Of a DNA stretch of 14,076 bases, positions 12,418-14,076 are shown piece by piece. Position 1 is the stretch's first letter. Each line of letters begins with the position of its first letter. The notes beneath the pieces were generated by a model, which was given only the letters and a program-made list of their open reading frames with translations, was not told where the DNA came from and made no database searches. The translations under genes were made by a program, and so were the position numbers. Location of the stretch: contig CAYPXV010000033.1 in NCBI GenBank assembly GCA_964414925.1, forward strand, positions 1 through 14,076. The letters are read 5' to 3'. This DNA is from PeH17 sp964414925. GTDB lineage: Bacteria; Bacillota; Clostridia; Christensenellales; CAG-138.

Positions 12418-13272
12418 ATGTACAAAATCGTAGCAAAGAAAGAACTCAATCCTACTGTAACGATGATGGATATCGAAGCTCCTCTTGTTGCAGCAAAGGC
12501 GGAGCCGGGTCAATTCATTATTTTGAGAGTTGATGCCGACGGCGAGCGTATTCCGCTTACCATTGCTCATTACGACCGTGAAGCCGGCACTGTCAGGATC
12601 ATCTTCCAGGTTGTCGGTGCAACCACCGAAAAGCTTAATCACAAGCAGGTTGGCGAATACATTCATGACTTTGTAGGACCTCTTGGTGTCGCAACACATC
12701 TTGAGGGACTCAAGAACGTATGTATTGTCGGCGGCGGTGTAGGCTGCGCCATTGCACTTCCCATTGCTCAGAAACTTCATGAGATGGGCTGCAAGGTAAC
12801 AAGCGTTATCGGCTTCCGCACAAAGGATTTGCTGATTCTCGAAGACGAATTCAACGCATGTTCCGATAAGCTTTATGTTATGACCGATGACGGTTCATAC
12901 GGAAGGCACGGAAACGTATGTGTTCCTTTGAACGAGATGTTCGAGCAGGGACAGACCTTTGACGAAGTTATCACCATCGGTCCGTTGATCATGATGAAGT
13001 TCGTCGTTGCCACAACCAAGCCCACCGGTATTCCCTGCACGGTTTCAATGAACCCGATAATGATTGACGGAACGGGTATGTGCGGCGGATGTCGTCTTAC
13101 TCTCAACCGTGACGGCGAGAAGATCACAAAGTTTGCTTGCGTTGACGGCCCTGACTTTAACGGCTACGAAGTTGATTTCGACGAAGCAATGTCCAGAGGT
13201 TCAATGTATTTCTCCTTTGAGCGTCATGCTCATGAAGAAACATGTAACCTGTTCAAAAAGGAGGTAAAGTAA
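12418..13272 (+). CDS. nfnA: Electron-bifurcating ferredoxin:NADP+ oxidoreductase, FAD/[2Fe-2S] subunit (NfnA-type)
   Basis: Small subunit of the NADH-dependent reduced ferredoxin:NADP+ oxidoreductase, a soluble complex that couples NADH and ferredoxin pools to NADPH. The 284-residue protein (from the ATG at 12418, the usual MYKIVAKKEL beginning) has an FAD-binding barrel with RIPLTIA (44-50), a nucleotide-binding fold with VGGGVGCA (104-111), and a cluster site at the C-terminal end: Asp217, Cys222, Cys225 (MCGGC) and Cys241. An Asp plus three Cys fits the [2Fe-2S] centre of this family. It is related to dihydroorotate dehydrogenase electron-transfer subunits (PyrK), but the partner gene argues for Nfn. 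AAAGG lies about fifteen bases before the ATG, a long spacing. Codons ending in C are frequent, suggesting high expression. Confidence 0.85.
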   Translation: MYKIVAKKELNPTVTMMDIEAPLVAAKAEPGQFIILRVDADGERIPLTIAHYDREAGTVRIIFQVVGATTEKLNHKQVGEYIHDFVGPLGVATHLEGLKNVCIVGGGVGCAIALPIAQKLHEMGCKVTSVIGFRTKDLLILEDEFNACSDKLYVMTDDGSYGRHGNVCVPLNEMFEQGQTFDEVITIGPLIMMKFVVATTKPTGIPCTVSMNPIMIDGTGMCGGCRLTLNRDGEKITKFACVDGPDFNGYEVDFDEAMSRGSMYFSFERHAHEETCNLFKKEVK

Positions 13273-13273
13273 T

Positions 13274-14076
13274 ATGCCTAATATGAGTCCTACCAAAAAC
13301 CCCATGCCCAGCCAGGACCCCAAGGTAAGGGCACATAATTTTGACGAGGTTGCTATCGGCTATACCGAAGAAATGGCTCTTGATGAGGCATTACGCTGTC
13401 TCAACTGCAAGAATATGCCTTGTTCAAACGGATGTCCCGTAAACATCCATATCCCCGAATTTATTTCCAAGATAAAAGAGGGTGATTTCGAGGGTGCATA
13501 TCAGGTCATCAATCAAACCTCATCACTGCCCGCAGTATGCGGCAGAGTATGTCCTCAGGAATCCCAGTGCGAATCCAAGTGTGTTCGCGGCATCAAGGGT
13601 GAACCCGTCGGTATCGGCAGACTCGAAAGATTCGTTGCCGACTGGCACAATGCACACAGCACCGAAGCACCTAAGACCGCTCCTTCCAACGGTCATCGTG
13701 TAGCGGTTGTAGGTTCCGGTCCTTCAGGTCTTACCTGTGCGGGCGACCTTGCAAAGAAGGGCTATAAAGTAACCGTTTACGAAGCACTTCACACCGCAGG
13801 CGGCGTTCTTGTTTACGGTATTCCCGAATTCCGTCTTCCCAAGAAGATAGTTCAAAAGGAAGTTGACAATCTTATCGCCATGGGCGTTGATGTTGAGACC
13901 AACATTGTTATCGGCAAGACCTTGACCATTGACGAGTTGTTCGAGCAGGGCTTTGAAGCTGTATTCGTAGGCTCGGGCGCAGGACTTCCCAACTTCATGA
14001 ACATTCCCGGCGAGGCATACAAGGGTGTATACTCCGCAAACGAATTCCTTACCCGTTCGAACCTCATGAAGGCATA
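13274..14076 (+). CDS. nfnB: NfnB / glutamate synthase small-subunit-like flavoprotein, cut by window edge
   Basis: Large subunit partner of NfnA, closely related to the small subunit of NADPH glutamate synthase. The ATG at 13274 lies one base after the nfnA stop and seven after a GGAGG site at the end of nfnA, so translation is coupled. The 267 residues visible show an N-terminal iron-sulfur domain with two Cys sets for [4Fe-4S] clusters (Cys42, 45, 50, 54 and Cys89, 93, 99, 103). An FAD-binding Rossmann motif GSGPSG (147-152) follows, then GGVLVYGIPEFRLP (176-189), typical of the family. The full protein is normally about 460 residues, so roughly 40% lies beyond the edge. In the complex this subunit is thought to carry the bifurcating flavin. 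The gltD-like alternative is less likely because nfnA precedes it and no large GltB is present in the window. Confidence 0.9.
   Translation, partial: MPNMSPTKNPMPSQDPKVRAHNFDEVAIGYTEEMALDEALRCLNCKNMPCSNGCPVNIHIPEFISKIKEGDFEGAYQVINQTSSLPAVCGRVCPQESQCESKCVRGIKGEPVGIGRLERFVADWHNAHSTEAPKTAPSNGHRVAVVGSGPSGLTCAGDLAKKGYKVTVYEALHTAGGVLVYGIPEFRLPKKIVQKEVDNLIAMGVDVETNIVIGKTLTIDELFEQGFEAVFVGSGAGLPNFMNIPGEAYKGVYSANEFLTRSNLMKA

Noticed and set aside
1..14076. CRISPR array, tRNA or rRNA genes, insertion sequence ends
   Set aside because: No regularly spaced repeats, no cloverleaf-like sequences with a TTCGA/TTCAA arm, and no transposase-like proteins were seen in reading both strands.

Overview
The window looks like a piece of a Firmicutes chromosome, most likely a clostridial gut-type organism (inference). 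It has strong GGAGG-type ribosome sites, vegetative promoters close to TTGACA-17-TATAAT, a lipobox lipoprotein, an OmpR-family two-component system with a membrane HtrA protease, and NfnAB-type electron-bifurcation genes. No species can be named from the sequence alone.

Layout: (1) Bases 1-483 are a control region. The first codons of a leftward gene sit at the extreme left edge, behind an excellent ribosome site. They are followed by a long perfect-looking hairpin, an orphan intrinsic terminator, an inverted repeat, a near-consensus promoter (288-316) and a structured leader that reads like a transcription attenuator. (2) Bases 484-7334 are a phage late module: a small scaffold-like protein, an N4-gp56-type major capsid protein, a helical virion protein of unknown role, an NlpC/P60-like endolysin with a peptidoglycan-binding tail, a small protein, a head-tail adaptor, a propeller-like tail protein and another small protein, closed by an intrinsic terminator (7342-7375). 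A ten-helix EamA/DMT metabolite exporter interrupts the module on the opposite strand (3890-4852). It has its own promoter, and its stop codon overlaps the endolysin stop. No portal, terminase or integrase is visible, so these lie outside the window or are absent.

(3) Bases 7396-8175 hold a monocistronic lipoprotein gene with its own promoter and terminator. It may be host or phage cargo. (4) Bases 8179-12205 are a host operon: DUF523/TudS-like protein, response regulator, sensor kinase and HtrA-like serine protease. The tight spacing and an ATGA overlap suggest an envelope-stress or sulfur/redox-linked signalling unit (inference). (5) Bases 12248-14076 carry another near-consensus promoter, a structured leader, and the two subunits of an NADH-dependent ferredoxin:NADP+ oxidoreductase (NfnA complete, NfnB cut by the window edge).

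The most noteworthy points are the exporter embedded in the virion-gene module and the attenuator-like leader in front of the capsid operon. There are also two smaller RNA structures, after the capsid gene and ahead of nfnA. All pairings were read by eye and no folding energies were computed.
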